Shown one piece after another: positions 24,304 to 33,346 of a stretch of DNA of 64,000 bases (the first letter of the stretch is position 1; the number at the start of each line of letters is the position of its first letter). Both the position numbers and the translations under genes were made by a program. Below the pieces are notes generated by a model. The model was given only the letters and a program-made list of their open reading frames with translations, ran no database searches and had not been told where the DNA came from. The stretch is from the NCBI GenBank assembly GCA_964436005.1, contig CAYTBK010000001.1, forward strand, positions 47,687-111,686. Reading direction: 5' to 3'. This stretch comes from JAGNHB01 sp964436005. Its GTDB lineage: Bacteria > Acidobacteriota > JAAYUB01.

Positions 24304-25035
24304 TCAGGATTCGTTAGCGGGCGAACTCGGGCGGGAAGCGGGGCAGGCACGCCCCGGAGAGCAGAAAGAAGGGGGCTGGACGCCGATCTCCACGGCGACG
24401 GCCCGCGGGTCCGGGCAACTGCGCACGCCGGCCGGGAAGACATCGTTCTTCCCGAACCCCCACGAACAGGCGACAAACTGCGTCCCGGCCTCCCGGGCCG
24501 CCTCCACGTCGAAGCAGCGGTCCCCGAAGTAGACGGCTTCCTCCGGACGGCAGGAGGACGAGGTCACCAGCATGGTCAGCAGGTCGGCCTTGTCCCCGTG
24601 CGGCATGTCGTCGTTGCAGCGGGCGTCGCTCATCCAGCGGTCCAACCCGAACCGCGAGAAGATGGCCTGCAGGTAGAGCCGGCCGCAGTTGCTGGCCACG
24701 ACGCAGGGGATGCCCGCATTCCGCAACTGGTCCAGGAGGGGGAAAATCCCGTCGTAGATCCGGCCCTGACCCTCCAGGATCAGTTCCACCTCGCTCTCCT
24801 CCACCCAGACCTTGAGCAGGCCCCACTGCTCCGGCGTGAGGTCGTAGCCCAGGGCCTGGACGTACCGGCTGTTGGGCAGGCCGAGCAGGCCGAACACTTC
24901 CTCCGCATCGGGCCGCCGGAGCGACAGGCCGGGCGTCCGGGCCTCCAGGCGGGCCAGGGCCCGCCAGATGGCCGGCGCCACCAGGGCGGAGGAGTCGAAA
25001 ACCGTCCCATCCAGGTCGAAAATCGCCAATTTCAC
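24304..25035 (-). CDS. HAD-superfamily phosphatase, Gph-like
   Basis: 243 residues. Motif I is FDLDGT (nucleophile Asp7, acid Asp9), motif II is in VVASNCGR, the lysine is in GDKADLL, and motif IV is YFGDRCFDVEAA. A helical cap lies between motifs I and II. This is the phosphoglycolate-phosphatase-like HAD subgroup. The last 25 residues (Ser/Pro/Cys-rich) look like a read-on tail. The GTG start at 25035 has GGAG nine bases upstream. It follows thiC by about 60 bases on the same strand. A thiamin-related phosphatase role is possible by context only. Confidence 0.85.
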   Translation of the reverse strand: MKLAIFDLDGTVFDSSALVAPAIWRALARLEARTPGLSLRRPDAEEVFGLLGLPNSRYVQALGYDLTPEQWGLLKVWVEESEVELILEGQGRIYDGIFPLLDQLRNAGIPCVVASNCGRLYLQAIFSRFGLDRWMSDARCNDDMPHGDKADLLTMLVTSSSCRPEEAVYFGDRCFDVEAAREAGTQFVACSWGFGKNDVFPAGVRSCPDPRAVAVEIGVQPPSFCSPGRACPASRPSSPANES

Positions 25036-25096
25036 GATCGGAAACTCCAGGGTGCCGGCCGTTCGGCGCCGCCGCCGCCAGCCGGCCGGAAAGGAA

Positions 25097-26404
25097 TCAG
25101 GCCTTGCCCTTGCGGTTGCAGAAGGCCTGCTGGGCGGCCGTGTCGGCCTTCACCGCGCAGAAGTCGCCGCACATGGTGCAGACGTCGGCGGTCTTCGGCA
25201 GGCTCGACTGGCGGAAATTCTTGGCCAGGCCGGGGTCCAGGACGTGCCGGAACTGCCCTTCCCAATCCAGGTTTTTCCGGGCCTTCGACAGTTCGATGTC
25301 CGGGATCATGGCGCCGGGGAAGCCCTTGGCGATGTCGGCGGCGTGGGCCGCGATGCGCGAGGCCATCACGCCCGTCCGCACGTCGTCCAGCGTGGGAAGC
25401 CGGAGATGCTCGGCAGGGGTCACATAGCAGAGGAAGTCGGCGCCGTGCATGGCCGCCAAGGCCCCGCCGATGGCGCTGGTGATGTGGTCGTAGCCGGGGG
25501 CGATGTCCGTGACGAGCGGGCCGAGAACGTAGAACGGGGCCCCGTCGCACACGGACTTCTGAAGCTTGATGTTCTCCTCGATCTGGTGGAGCGGCACGTG
25601 CCCCGGCCCTTCGATCATGCACTGGACCCCGGCGGCCTTGGCCCGGCGGGCCAGGTCGCCGAGGATGAGCAGTTCCGAGAACTGCGCCCGGTCCGAGGCG
25701 TCGGCCAGGCAGCCGGGCCGGAACCCGTCGCCCAGCGAGAGGGTCATGTCGTACCGCCCGGCGATCTCCAGCAGGCGGTCGTAGTTCTCGAAGAGCGGGT
25801 TCTCGCGCTCGTTCCGCACCATCCACTCCACCAGGAGGGCCCCGCCGCGGCTGACCATCCCGAGGATGCGGCCCTGGTTGTGCATGGTCTCCACGACGGA
25901 CATCGTCGCGCCGCAATGGACCGTGATGAAGTCCACGCCGTCCTGGCCGTGGTCCTCGATCACCTGGAACAGGTCGTCGGCCGTCATGGACAGGTGGGTG
26001 CCGTACTTTTCCCGGGAGCGAACCGCCGCCTCGTACATGGGGACGGTCCCGAGGGCGATGGACGAGTGCTCGATCATCCGGCGGCGGGTGCCCCGGATGT
26101 CGCTCCCGGTGGACAGGTCCATGACCGCGTCGGCGCCGTATTCGATGCAGACGCGAAGCTTTTCGAGCTCCTCCGCCAGGTTGTCGTGATCGGGGGAAGT
26201 TCCGATGTTGGCGTTGATCTTCGTGCGCAGCCCTCTGCCGACGGCCAGGGGCCGCCCCAGGGAGCGGCCGGCATTCCGCGGGGCCACGACCGTGCCCGAC
26301 TGGACTCCGTCCACAAGATGGCCCAGGGAAACGCCTTCCCGTTTCGCCAGATCCTCGAACCAGCCAGGGACGTCGCCCCGGCGAACTTCCTGCATAACGG
26401 TCAT
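25097..26404 (-). CDS. thiC: Phosphomethylpyrimidine synthase
   Basis: 435 residues, the short form of ThiC without the long N-terminal domain. It is a radical-SAM enzyme that turns aminoimidazole ribotide into HMP phosphate for thiamin. NANIGTS, MDLSTGSDI, PMYEA, IEGPGHVPLHQI and CYVTPAEHL are hallmark motifs. The C-terminal cluster site reads CTMCGDFC. The start at 26404 has AAGGAG seven bases upstream and shares ATGA with thiE; an ATG at 26422 would start inside the ribosome site. I see no TPP riboswitch upstream. Confidence 0.95.
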   Translation of the reverse strand: MTVMQEVRRGDVPGWFEDLAKREGVSLGHLVDGVQSGTVVAPRNAGRSLGRPLAVGRGLRTKINANIGTSPDHDNLAEELEKLRVCIEYGADAVMDLSTGSDIRGTRRRMIEHSSIALGTVPMYEAAVRSREKYGTHLSMTADDLFQVIEDHGQDGVDFITVHCGATMSVVETMHNQGRILGMVSRGGALLVEWMVRNERENPLFENYDRLLEIAGRYDMTLSLGDGFRPGCLADASDRAQFSELLILGDLARRAKAAGVQCMIEGPGHVPLHQIEENIKLQKSVCDGAPFYVLGPLVTDIAPGYDHITSAIGGALAAMHGADFLCYVTPAEHLRLPTLDDVRTGVMASRIAAHAADIAKGFPGAMIPDIELSKARKNLDWEGQFRHVLDPGLAKNFRQSSLPKTADVCTMCGDFCAVKADTAAQQAFCNRKGKA

Positions 26405-27030
26405 GATCCTGCTCCTTTGCACAAATCCAGGATTTTATCCAGCTCGTCCTCGGCATGGAAAAACGTGATGCCCGCCAAGCCGGCAATCTGACAAGATAGC
26501 ACGCTTTCCGCGTTGCGTGCATCAATTCCGCCAAGGGCGAACACGGGAACCGGGGACCGGGCCACCACGGCGCGGAGGCCGTCGAGCCCCAGCGTCTTGA
26601 AATCCCCCGCTTTGCAGCGCGGGGGGAAAACCGGGGAGGCCAGCACGTAATCCGCCCCGGAGGCCAGGGCGTGATCCAGTTCACGTTCGTCGTGGACCGA
26701 CATGCCGATCAGGGAACCCGGCGGCAGCACGCCGCGCAGCTCGGCAGCCCCCCGGCCCATGGCGCCGAGATGAACCCCGTCGAAGCCCTCCGCAACCGCT
26801 CCGGGCGGGCCGGCATTCCACAGCAGGCGAAGTCCCTCTCCCGCCCCGCCGCCGAACAGGGCGGCCCGGGTCACGTCAAATGGCACTGCGAAAGGAGCTT
26901 TCCTCCGCAACTGAAACCAGGTGACGCCCCGCCGGGCCAAACGGGCGAAGCAGGGGAGGGGGCAACCCGCTCGGTCGGCCTCAGCCGATATGTGGTAGAG
27001 AACCGGGCCTGCCAATGCGAATCTGCCCAT
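26401..27030 (-). CDS. thiE: Thiamine-phosphate synthase / TenI-like protein
   Basis: 209 residues with the TIM-barrel pattern of ThiE/TenI: FQLRRKAP near residue 39, GVHLGAMG, IGMSVHD, YVLASPVFPP and FALGGID. ThiE couples HMP-PP to thiazole phosphate. The usual VNDR-type strand is replaced by LLWNAGPPGA, and the Asp after VHLG is missing. Both are more like TenI (a thiazole tautomerase) than a canonical ThiE. Translational coupling to thiC supports a thiamin role, but which of the two activities it has is open. Confidence 0.78.
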   Translation of the reverse strand: MGRFALAGPVLYHISAEADRAGCPLPCFARLARRGVTWFQLRRKAPFAVPFDVTRAALFGGGAGEGLRLLWNAGPPGAVAEGFDGVHLGAMGRGAAELRGVLPPGSLIGMSVHDERELDHALASGADYVLASPVFPPRCKAGDFKTLGLDGLRAVVARSPVPVFALGGIDARNAESVLSCQIAGLAGITFFHAEDELDKILDLCKGAGS

Positions 27031-27039
27031 GGCTGGCCC

Positions 27040-27333
27040 TTACTGACGGCGTCTTCCGGCCAGCAGGTACAGCGCGATGAGGATGTTCACGAGGCCCAGG
27101 CCGGTCACCGCACCCTTCAGGAAGGGATTGGCCATGACGGCGGCGACGCCCGTGTAACGCACGGCAAAGTAGTTGTTGTCCCAAATGCCTTGCCACACGG
27201 CGGACAGGAAGGGGACATGGATGTCCCAGGGCGCCATCGCCAGGAACAAACCCGCCAGCAGACCGAACGCGACGGTCACGATCTCGGCGGCCTCTCTCCA
27301 CAGCAACGGGTGCTTGCTCCACCAGAAACTCAT
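27040..27333 (-). CDS. Small two-pass membrane protein
   Basis: 97 residues with hydrophobic segments at about 14-33 and 70-91, and a loop rich in Trp and Asn (WQGIWDNNYFAVRYTGV). The C-terminus is GRRRQ. It lies between the TPR gene and thiE with gaps of 6 and 9 bases, so it is clearly in the operon. No family recognised. A thiamin-precursor transport role would be guesswork. Confidence 0.6.
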   Translation of the reverse strand: MSFWWSKHPLLWREAAEIVTVAFGLLAGLFLAMAPWDIHVPFLSAVWQGIWDNNYFAVRYTGVAAVMANPFLKGAVTGLGLVNILIALYLLAGRRRQ

Positions 27334-27339
27334 CGTGGA

Positions 27340-30300
27340 TCATCCCGCCTGGTTTTTGAGGTATTTCACTTTTTCCGCGACATCCCGGTAGCCGATGCTG
27401 ATTTCCAGGATCTCGTTGCCCAGGTCCAGGGCCTTGCCCGCATCCCCCATCTTCTCGTACGCGTTCATCATGTCGTACTTCAGCGCCAGGTACTCGTGTT
27501 CCTGGTGGCCCGGGCTTTCCAGTCCGCGTTCGCACCACTTGATGGCCGACTTGTAGATGCCCTTCTCGAAGAAGCAGAGGCTGAGCATGTTGCAGGCCTG
27601 GATGAACGGGGAAGACCGGCTCTCGTCCTTCACCAGGTTGTAGGCTTTCTGGAATTCGCCGATGGCGTCGTCCGTCAGGCCCATCTCCTTGTAGGCGATG
27701 CCGAGGTTGTAATGCGTATCGAAATCCCCGTCCTCGTCCTCCCCGCTGGCCACGAAAATCTTGTTCGCTTCCTCCACCAGGTCGGCGAAGAGGCTCTGCA
27801 TCCCCGCTCCGGCCTTCTGCGGACCGGCAGTGACGGCGCCCGGCAAGTCGGTCGACAGATCCGCCAGGTCGGCCCCGGGCTTCCCGCCTTCCATGTGCGG
27901 GCTGAAAATGTCGAAGTTGTCCTCGATTTCATCCGCCCCGATTCCAGCGAACATCCCCTCCGCCTCGGTCTCGCGTGCAGCCGACGCCCGCCCCTCGATG
28001 AAGGACAGGTCGGGGCTGAGCTTTCTCGCCTCGGCGCTGGGCAGGAGGATCTTCCCCTCTTCGGCGTACGGCTCCGGAGGGATGAAGTTGAACAAGTCGA
28101 TGCTGACGTCGTCGGCGGAAATGTCCTGCATGAGAGCTTCATCGTCCAGATCGAGCGGCGCGGGTTCCTCCACCGGGGCCCGCGGCACGGCCGCCTTCGG
28201 GGGCGGGGCCACGGGGGAAGCGGGCCGGGTGACGGGCAGCGCCGGTTTCGGCTCCTGCAGGTCCTTCATGCCCAGAGCGCCCATGCGGGACAGCACTTCG
28301 GGGTGGTCGGGAAAAGACCGGTGCAGCTTTTTCAGTTCATCGCGGGCGTTGTCCTGGAAACCGAGTTTCAGGTAGAAGTCCACTTCCTGCAGCCCGGTCT
28401 CCAGTTCCGGAACGAGCTGCGCGGAAGGAACCAGCGGCGCAGACGGTGGCTCCACCAGGCGTCCCCTTTCCTGGGCCCGGGGTTCCGGGCCGACGCCCAG
28501 CAGCGAAAGCAGGGAAGCGGCATCGGCGTCCTCCGAAATCTCGCCCACCTGACGGGGGGGCGGGGAAGGTGCATTGCCGAACCCGAGCAAACTGGCATCC
28601 AGGCCGATGTCCTCCAGGGACTTGAGGGTCTGCTCCAGCCGGATGTTGATGTCGGTTTCCATCTGGGAATCCCGTTTTTTGGGCTTCACCGCCGGCGCTT
28701 CGTGCGGGATGCGGATCTCGGCCGGCTTTTCGGGAAAAGACATGGGGGTGGTGACGGACGGTTCGGGGATCGGCGCTTCGAGGAGTTCGAACAGATCGGC
28801 TTCCGGTTCCTTCGAAGGTGCTTCCTGCCGTACGGCCCGGTTCTTCTCCGCGGCCTCCACCAGCATGGATGCATCGAAACCGTCGTCCTCCAGGGACTCC
28901 AGGACGATCTCTTCCTCTTCCGCGACCGCCCCTTCCTCCTTCGCGCCGGAAAGCTGGGAGATCGTGGCCCGCCCGGTGACCGCCGGGCCGGCTTTCCGCG
29001 GGGGAAGCTTGACCTCATCCGGCAGGTCTTCCATGCCGAGGATGTCGGAGAGGTCTTCGGACAGATCGGCGCCATCGTCCTCCAGGCCCATCCCGTGGAG
29101 GGCGCCGGTCGGCAGTTCCGCCTCCCCCCTTATCTCGAGCTTCCCCGTCAGCAGGCCGGTCGGCAGTTCCGACTCAAAACGGTTCGGATCGAGGTTCTTG
29201 CCCTCCTCGGCGCAAAACCCGGCCTTTTCGTGTTCGCCGTTCAAGGTGTAGGCGTTGACGAGTTCGAAGCAGACCGCCGCCGCCGCCTTGAGGTCCCCCT
29301 CCTCTTTCAGCAATTCCTTCAGCTTCTCGCGATACACGACATCGCCAGGATCGGCCTGGATTTTCTCCTTGAGCTTGACTTTCGCCTTATCCCGAAGGCC
29401 GTAGCTCATCAGGAGCTCGATTTCGATGGCGGCGTCGGATTCCTTCCGGCCGTCGAACGCCTGCCCGGAGGACAACTCGGCCGTATCCATCTGGAAAATG
29501 GACTGGCCCGGGATCTCGAAGCTCTCCTCCTCTTCCTGGGCTCCGAAAGGGGTGTACGGCTCGTCGGGGTACAGCTTCTGGAAGACTTGCCGGTGGTAGT
29601 TCTGGAACCTCTCGTTCTTCGGCTCGTACGTGAGCAGCGTCTCGAGCGTGGAGAGCGCCTTCATGTTCTCGTCCTTCTCCATGAGCGCCACGGACAGCAT
29701 CTCCACCGTCACGATGTAGTTGTAGTTGTCTGAAACCTTGTGGTAGAAGTCGGCCAACCCTTCCAGAGCGGGGACGTGTTTCGGGAAAGACTTCAGGACC
29801 GACTGGTAGAAGGACTCGACTTTCCCGTTTTCCCTTTTCGAGAGGAGGTGGTTGGCCACCCGGGAAAAGACGCTCACCGCCAGGTCGGGGTCCTTCAGCC
29901 GGACGGCCGCATCGGCCAGGTCGCACATGAGACCGACTTTCGATTCGTCGGCGGCATACAGGACTTCGAAACAGCGAAGCGCGCCTTCGAGATTCTGCTC
30001 GAACAGACAGCTCTGCCCGAGCATCTCCCGCAGGGCGGCATTGGACGGATCCTTGTGCAGGGCGCTCTCCAGCGCGTGTTTGAGGGCCCCGTATTCACGC
30101 AGCTCCATGGATATTTTAAACAGGAGCTTCAAGGCCGAGATGCTGCCGGGATCGATCTCCAGGGCCTTGCCGATCGCGTCGTGGGCTTCGCGGAATTCCC
30201 CTTTCCGGCAGAGGATGGAAGCCGCCATCTGGAAAGAGTCGCGGGCGTTCTCACGCACGCCGATCTGGATGCTCAGGTTGGCCAGTTTCAGGTGAATGGC

Positions 30301-30744
30301 CGGGTCGTCGAGCGTCAGGTCGCCCAGCTTCTTGAACACCTGATAGGCCTTGCTGAAATTCTGGGACTGCAGGTACGCCTTGCCGATCTCGGCGTAGTAT
30401 TTTTTCGCATCGGACTGGAGACCCTCTTTCATGAAAAGGTCGGCCAGCACTTCCGTGTTCTCCATATTGCGCTGATCGCTCTTGACGATTTTCCGGTAAA
30501 CGGCCAGGCCTTTTCCGTAAAAGGCTTCGTCGATGTATTTCTGGGCCGCGCGCTTGAAGTACTCCACGGCCGAAGAGGTTTTGCCCAGGGAAAGGTAGAG
30601 GTCGCCGACGGTGTTGAGAAGAGTCGGGTCGCGGGGGTCCTGCTCGAGGAGTTTCTCGTATTCCTTGACGGCCCGGTCGAGTTTGCCCGCGGCCACATAG
30701 CCTTGGGCGGTGCGCATGAGCTTTTCTCTATTGATTGCTGCCAT
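27340..30744 (-). CDS. Giant TPR-repeat protein
   Basis: 1134 residues, cytosolic by the lack of signal or membrane segments. TPR units fill about 1-400 (GKLDRAVKEYEKLLEQDPRD is typical). A long acidic low-complexity region (about 400-990) contains short TPR-like islands. The C-terminus returns to TPR (THYNLGIAYKEMGLTDDAIG, about 1020-1120). Three or four segments of the middle share a repeated look, with SLEDIGLDAS and SLEDDGFDAS. The start overlaps rnhB by 17 bases, with AGGA upstream. Very large TPR proteins of this layout occur in Acidobacteriota and delta-type bacteria, but I know no function. A scaffold is likely. Confidence 0.82.
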   Translation of the reverse strand: MAAINREKLMRTAQGYVAAGKLDRAVKEYEKLLEQDPRDPTLLNTVGDLYLSLGKTSSAVEYFKRAAQKYIDEAFYGKGLAVYRKIVKSDQRNMENTEVLADLFMKEGLQSDAKKYYAEIGKAYLQSQNFSKAYQVFKKLGDLTLDDPAIHLKLANLSIQIGVRENARDSFQMAASILCRKGEFREAHDAIGKALEIDPGSISALKLLFKISMELREYGALKHALESALHKDPSNAALREMLGQSCLFEQNLEGALRCFEVLYAADESKVGLMCDLADAAVRLKDPDLAVSVFSRVANHLLSKRENGKVESFYQSVLKSFPKHVPALEGLADFYHKVSDNYNYIVTVEMLSVALMEKDENMKALSTLETLLTYEPKNERFQNYHRQVFQKLYPDEPYTPFGAQEEEESFEIPGQSIFQMDTAELSSGQAFDGRKESDAAIEIELLMSYGLRDKAKVKLKEKIQADPGDVVYREKLKELLKEEGDLKAAAAVCFELVNAYTLNGEHEKAGFCAEEGKNLDPNRFESELPTGLLTGKLEIRGEAELPTGALHGMGLEDDGADLSEDLSDILGMEDLPDEVKLPPRKAGPAVTGRATISQLSGAKEEGAVAEEEEIVLESLEDDGFDASMLVEAAEKNRAVRQEAPSKEPEADLFELLEAPIPEPSVTTPMSFPEKPAEIRIPHEAPAVKPKKRDSQMETDINIRLEQTLKSLEDIGLDASLLGFGNAPSPPPRQVGEISEDADAASLLSLLGVGPEPRAQERGRLVEPPSAPLVPSAQLVPELETGLQEVDFYLKLGFQDNARDELKKLHRSFPDHPEVLSRMGALGMKDLQEPKPALPVTRPASPVAPPPKAAVPRAPVEEPAPLDLDDEALMQDISADDVSIDLFNFIPPEPYAEEGKILLPSAEARKLSPDLSFIEGRASAARETEAEGMFAGIGADEIEDNFDIFSPHMEGGKPGADLADLSTDLPGAVTAGPQKAGAGMQSLFADLVEEANKIFVASGEDEDGDFDTHYNLGIAYKEMGLTDDAIGEFQKAYNLVKDESRSSPFIQACNMLSLCFFEKGIYKSAIKWCERGLESPGHQEHEYLALKYDMMNAYEKMGDAGKALDLGNEILEISIGYRDVAEKVKYLKNQAG

Positions 30745-31366
30745 ACTTCATCATTCCTGAAACGGGCCTGAACGTTTTCCTGTGCAAGGGGCACGGTCCA
30801 TGCTCTTCCAACGCTGCGAGGTGCCGTGCCGTGCCGTATCCCTTGTGCTCCTCGAAGCCGTACTGGGGGTACCGCCCGGCCGCCTCTACCATCCACCTGT
30901 CCCGCGTGACCTTGGCCACGATGGAGGCAGCCCCGATGGCGAGAGAAAGCCGGTCTCCCCGGACGATGGGGACGCTGCGGACCCTCGACCGCAGCGACAG
31001 TGCATCCACCAGAACCACATCGGGTTCCACGGAAAGCGATTCCAGGACCCGCTCCATGGACAACTTCGTCGCCTGGAGCACATTTATCTCATCGATGATT
31101 TCGTTTTCAACAAAATCCACACCCCAGGCCCGGGATTTCCCCGTGATTTCCGGAAAGAGCGCCTCCCGCTTGTCCGCCCGGACCCGTTTGGAATCATCGA
31201 CTCCAGGCACGTGCCAATCTTTGTCCAGGACAACCACCGCCGTCACGACAGGACCGGCCAAGGCTCCCCGCCCGACCTCGTCGACTCCGGCCACCCAGCG
31301 GCATCCTTCCTCATAGAACTGATTCTCAACCGGATACGTCCAACCGCAATCAAACAAAGTGGTCAT
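30728..31366 (-). CDS. rnhB: Ribonuclease HII
   Basis: 212 residues. VAGVDEVGRGALAGPVV carries the first catalytic Asp-Glu pair. DDSKRV, PDVVLVDALSL and AIGAASIVAKVTRDR supply the remaining acidic and basic active-site residues, and GYGTARHLAAL the C-terminal motif. The enzyme removes ribonucleotides from DNA and RNA primers. The start at 31366 follows AAGGAAA; an ATG at 31381 lies before that site. It comes after the terminator behind rplS, so it relies on readthrough or on a weak local promoter. Confidence 0.95.
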   Translation of the reverse strand: MTTLFDCGWTYPVENQFYEEGCRWVAGVDEVGRGALAGPVVTAVVVLDKDWHVPGVDDSKRVRADKREALFPEITGKSRAWGVDFVENEIIDEINVLQATKLSMERVLESLSVEPDVVLVDALSLRSRVRSVPIVRGDRLSLAIGAASIVAKVTRDRWMVEAAGRYPQYGFEEHKGYGTARHLAALEEHGPCPLHRKTFRPVSGMMKYGSNQ

Positions 31367-31413
31367 GGGCTTTCCTTCCATGCCTATGATACATCACTTC
31401 GAAGTAACCGAAT

Positions 31414-31440
31414 ACAAAAAAACCCGGTCGAAGCCGGGTT
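31414..31440 (-). terminator. Intrinsic terminator after rplS
   Basis: Minus strand AACCCGG (31434-31440) pairs with CCGGGTT (31421-31427) around CTTCGA. The A-run on the plus strand (31416-31422) gives the T-tract. It separates the ribosomal-protein genes from rnhB and the genes beyond. Confidence 0.85.
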
Positions 31441-31462
31441 TACGTCAGTCCTGCGGGATTGT

Positions 31463-31813
31463 TCACTTTTCGCGGTGAACTTCCTTCAACCGGGAGGCTT
31501 TTCCTCTCAACTCTCTGAGATAATAGAGCTTCGCCCTTCTGACCTTGGCCGAGCGGATGACGTCCACTTTCTCGATGGTGGGGGTGTGCAAGGGGAAAAC
31601 CCTCTCCACACCGTACCCGAAGGACTGCTTCCGAACGGTGAAAGTCTCGCTTACGCCGCCGTGCTTGCGGGCAATGACCACGCCCTCGAAGATCTGGATA
31701 CGATACTTGTCGCCTTCCGGAATCTTGACGTGCACGCGTACGGTATCGCCGATCCGGAAATCGGAAATATCGTTCCGCAGGAATTCCTGTTCAATGAAAT
31801 CGAGCTTCTGCAT
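31463..31813 (-). CDS. rplS: 50S ribosomal protein bL19
   Basis: 116 residues, full length. FRIGDTVRVHVKIPEGDK, FEGVVIARKHGG, ETFTVRK and GVERVFPLHTP are the conserved bL19 stretches. The protein bridges 50S and 30S subunits. GAGG lies before the ATG. It is the fifth gene of the rpsP-khpA-rimM-trmD-rplS order and is followed by a terminator. Confidence 0.98.
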   Translation of the reverse strand: MQKLDFIEQEFLRNDISDFRIGDTVRVHVKIPEGDKYRIQIFEGVVIARKHGGVSETFTVRKQSFGYGVERVFPLHTPTIEKVDVIRSAKVRRAKLYYLRELRGKASRLKEVHREK

Positions 31814-31833
31814 GTTCTAACCTCGTCGATGAA

Positions 31834-32520
31834 TTATCCTCTTTCATTTCGTATCAGATCAGGCCTTCTGGCCTGGGTCGCTTCCAGTGCCCTGGCCTCC
31901 CGCCAGGCTTTGATCCGTTTGTGGTCGCCGGAAAGAAGCACCTCCGGAACCGCCGCCCCTTCGAACTCTGCCGGACGCGTATAGACCGGATAGTCCAGCA
32001 GGCCGTTCTCGAACGATTCGTTGACGATCGAATCGGGATGGCCCACTACGCCCGGAACCAAACGCACGATGGCATCCGTCAGCATCATCGCGCCGAACTC
32101 GCCGCCGCTCAGGACGAGGTCTCCGACGGAGATTTCCTCATCGACGAACGCATCGACGATGCGCTGATCAACCCCCTCGTAACGGCCGCAAAGCAGAACC
32201 ATCGCCTTTTTTTCGGAAAGACGGCGGACCACCTTCTGGTCGACCCGACGCCCCTGGGGCGTGAGATAGACCACCCAGGCGCCCCCGCTTTTCTCCCGCA
32301 AGGCCCGGATGGCGGCCGCCAGGGGTTCCGGCTTGAAAACCATTCCTTCCCCCCCCCCGAACGGCCGATCGTCCACCGTCCGATGGACGTCCGTCGCAAA
32401 ATCCCGCAGGTTGACGACGTCGACCTGGACCAGGCCCGACTTCCTTGCTTTGCCCAGCACGCCCCACGCAAAGACGCCGTCGAACATGCCGGGGAAAATG
32501 GTCAGGATGGAAATCCGCAT
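31834..32520 (-). CDS. trmD: tRNA (guanine-N1)-methyltransferase
   Basis: 228 residues. The SPOUT-fold trefoil knot motifs LLCGRYEGVDQR and EISVGDLVLSGGE are intact, as is RPFGGGEGMV (substrate loop). It methylates G37 of tRNAs reading CNN codons, preventing frameshifts. The ATG comes one base after the rimM stop, so translation is coupled. Confidence 0.98.
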   Translation of the reverse strand: MRISILTIFPGMFDGVFAWGVLGKARKSGLVQVDVVNLRDFATDVHRTVDDRPFGGGEGMVFKPEPLAAAIRALREKSGGAWVVYLTPQGRRVDQKVVRRLSEKKAMVLLCGRYEGVDQRIVDAFVDEEISVGDLVLSGGEFGAMMLTDAIVRLVPGVVGHPDSIVNESFENGLLDYPVYTRPAEFEGAAVPEVLLSGDHKRIKAWREARALEATQARRPDLIRNERG

Positions 32521-32521
32521 G

Positions 32522-33052
32522 TCAGTCGTTCAACCGCCGCAACTCGTCGTAGTTGGCCACCACCACCGTGGCGGGGTCGCCGCGCTTTACGCAGACCACG
32601 TATTTCTCCACGAACGGCAACAGGAACAAGTCGCGCCCGGAGCGGATTTCCAGCATTTCCACGGAAAGGTCGGGCCTTACGTTTTCGACGGTCCCCACTT
32701 CGGCGCCCGTCTCATCGACGACCCGGGCACCGACGAGTTCGTACTGGTAGAACTCGCCGTCAGCGGGGGGAGCAAGCTTCTCTTTCTCAAAGAACAGATC
32801 GACGCGGCGAAGGCCTTCCGCCGCATCCCGGTCCCCGACGCCTTCAAACTCCACGATCAGCATGCCCCGATGGCCTCGGAGCCGAAGGATTGTCCGACTC
32901 CCCAGGTCCACGGATTCCTGCCGGCAAGACAGCGTCACGCCAGGTTCAAAAACCCCTTCGACATCGCAGTGTACCATGACCATCACTTCGCCGCGAATTC
33001 CGTGGGGCTTTACGATTGTACCGACATGCACAAGGTCAGCCGAAACCATCAC
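32522..33052 (-). CDS. rimM: Ribosome maturation factor RimM
   Basis: 176 residues with two beta-barrel domains. VGTIVKPHGIRGEVMV is the N-terminal RimM signature, and the PRC-barrel begins at about residue 97 (FYQYELVGARVVD). RimM assists 30S head assembly around uS19. A 4-base gap separates it from khpA. Confidence 0.96.
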   Translation of the reverse strand: MMVSADLVHVGTIVKPHGIRGEVMVMVHCDVEGVFEPGVTLSCRQESVDLGSRTILRLRGHRGMLIVEFEGVGDRDAAEGLRRVDLFFEKEKLAPPADGEFYQYELVGARVVDETGAEVGTVENVRPDLSVEMLEIRSGRDLFLLPFVEKYVVCVKRGDPATVVVANYDELRRLND

Positions 33053-33056
33053 CAGC

Positions 33057-33287
33057 TTATTCCAGGATTTCCAAAACGAAACGCTTGTGCATCTTCATTC
33101 CGGCGGCCCCCAGAATCGTACGGACGGCGCGGGCCGTTCGCCCCTGTTTTCCGATGACCTTGCCAAGATCGGCCTGAGCGACGCGCAGTTCGAGCACCGT
33201 GGTCTGCTCACCTTCGACCTCGGTGACATTCACCTGTTCCGGATTATCCACAAGCACCTTGGCGATCATCTCCAGCAGTTCTTTCAT
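33057..33287 (-). CDS. khpA: KH-domain RNA-binding protein KhpA
   Basis: 76 residues, a single KH domain with the GxxG loop in GKVIGKQGRTARAV. The ATG at 33287 follows GGAGGAAGCG; a GTG at 33302 would start within that site. KhpA proteins usually lie between rpsP and rimM, as here, and bind RNA in partnership with KhpB/Jag (not in the window). Confidence 0.93.
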   Translation of the reverse strand: MKELLEMIAKVLVDNPEQVNVTEVEGEQTTVLELRVAQADLGKVIGKQGRTARAVRTILGAAGMKMHKRFVLEILE

Positions 33288-33346
33288 CGCTTCCTCCTGC
33301 ACGCTTGATCCACGTTGTGCCGGAAGCGCTCCGGCACACTTCCTCC

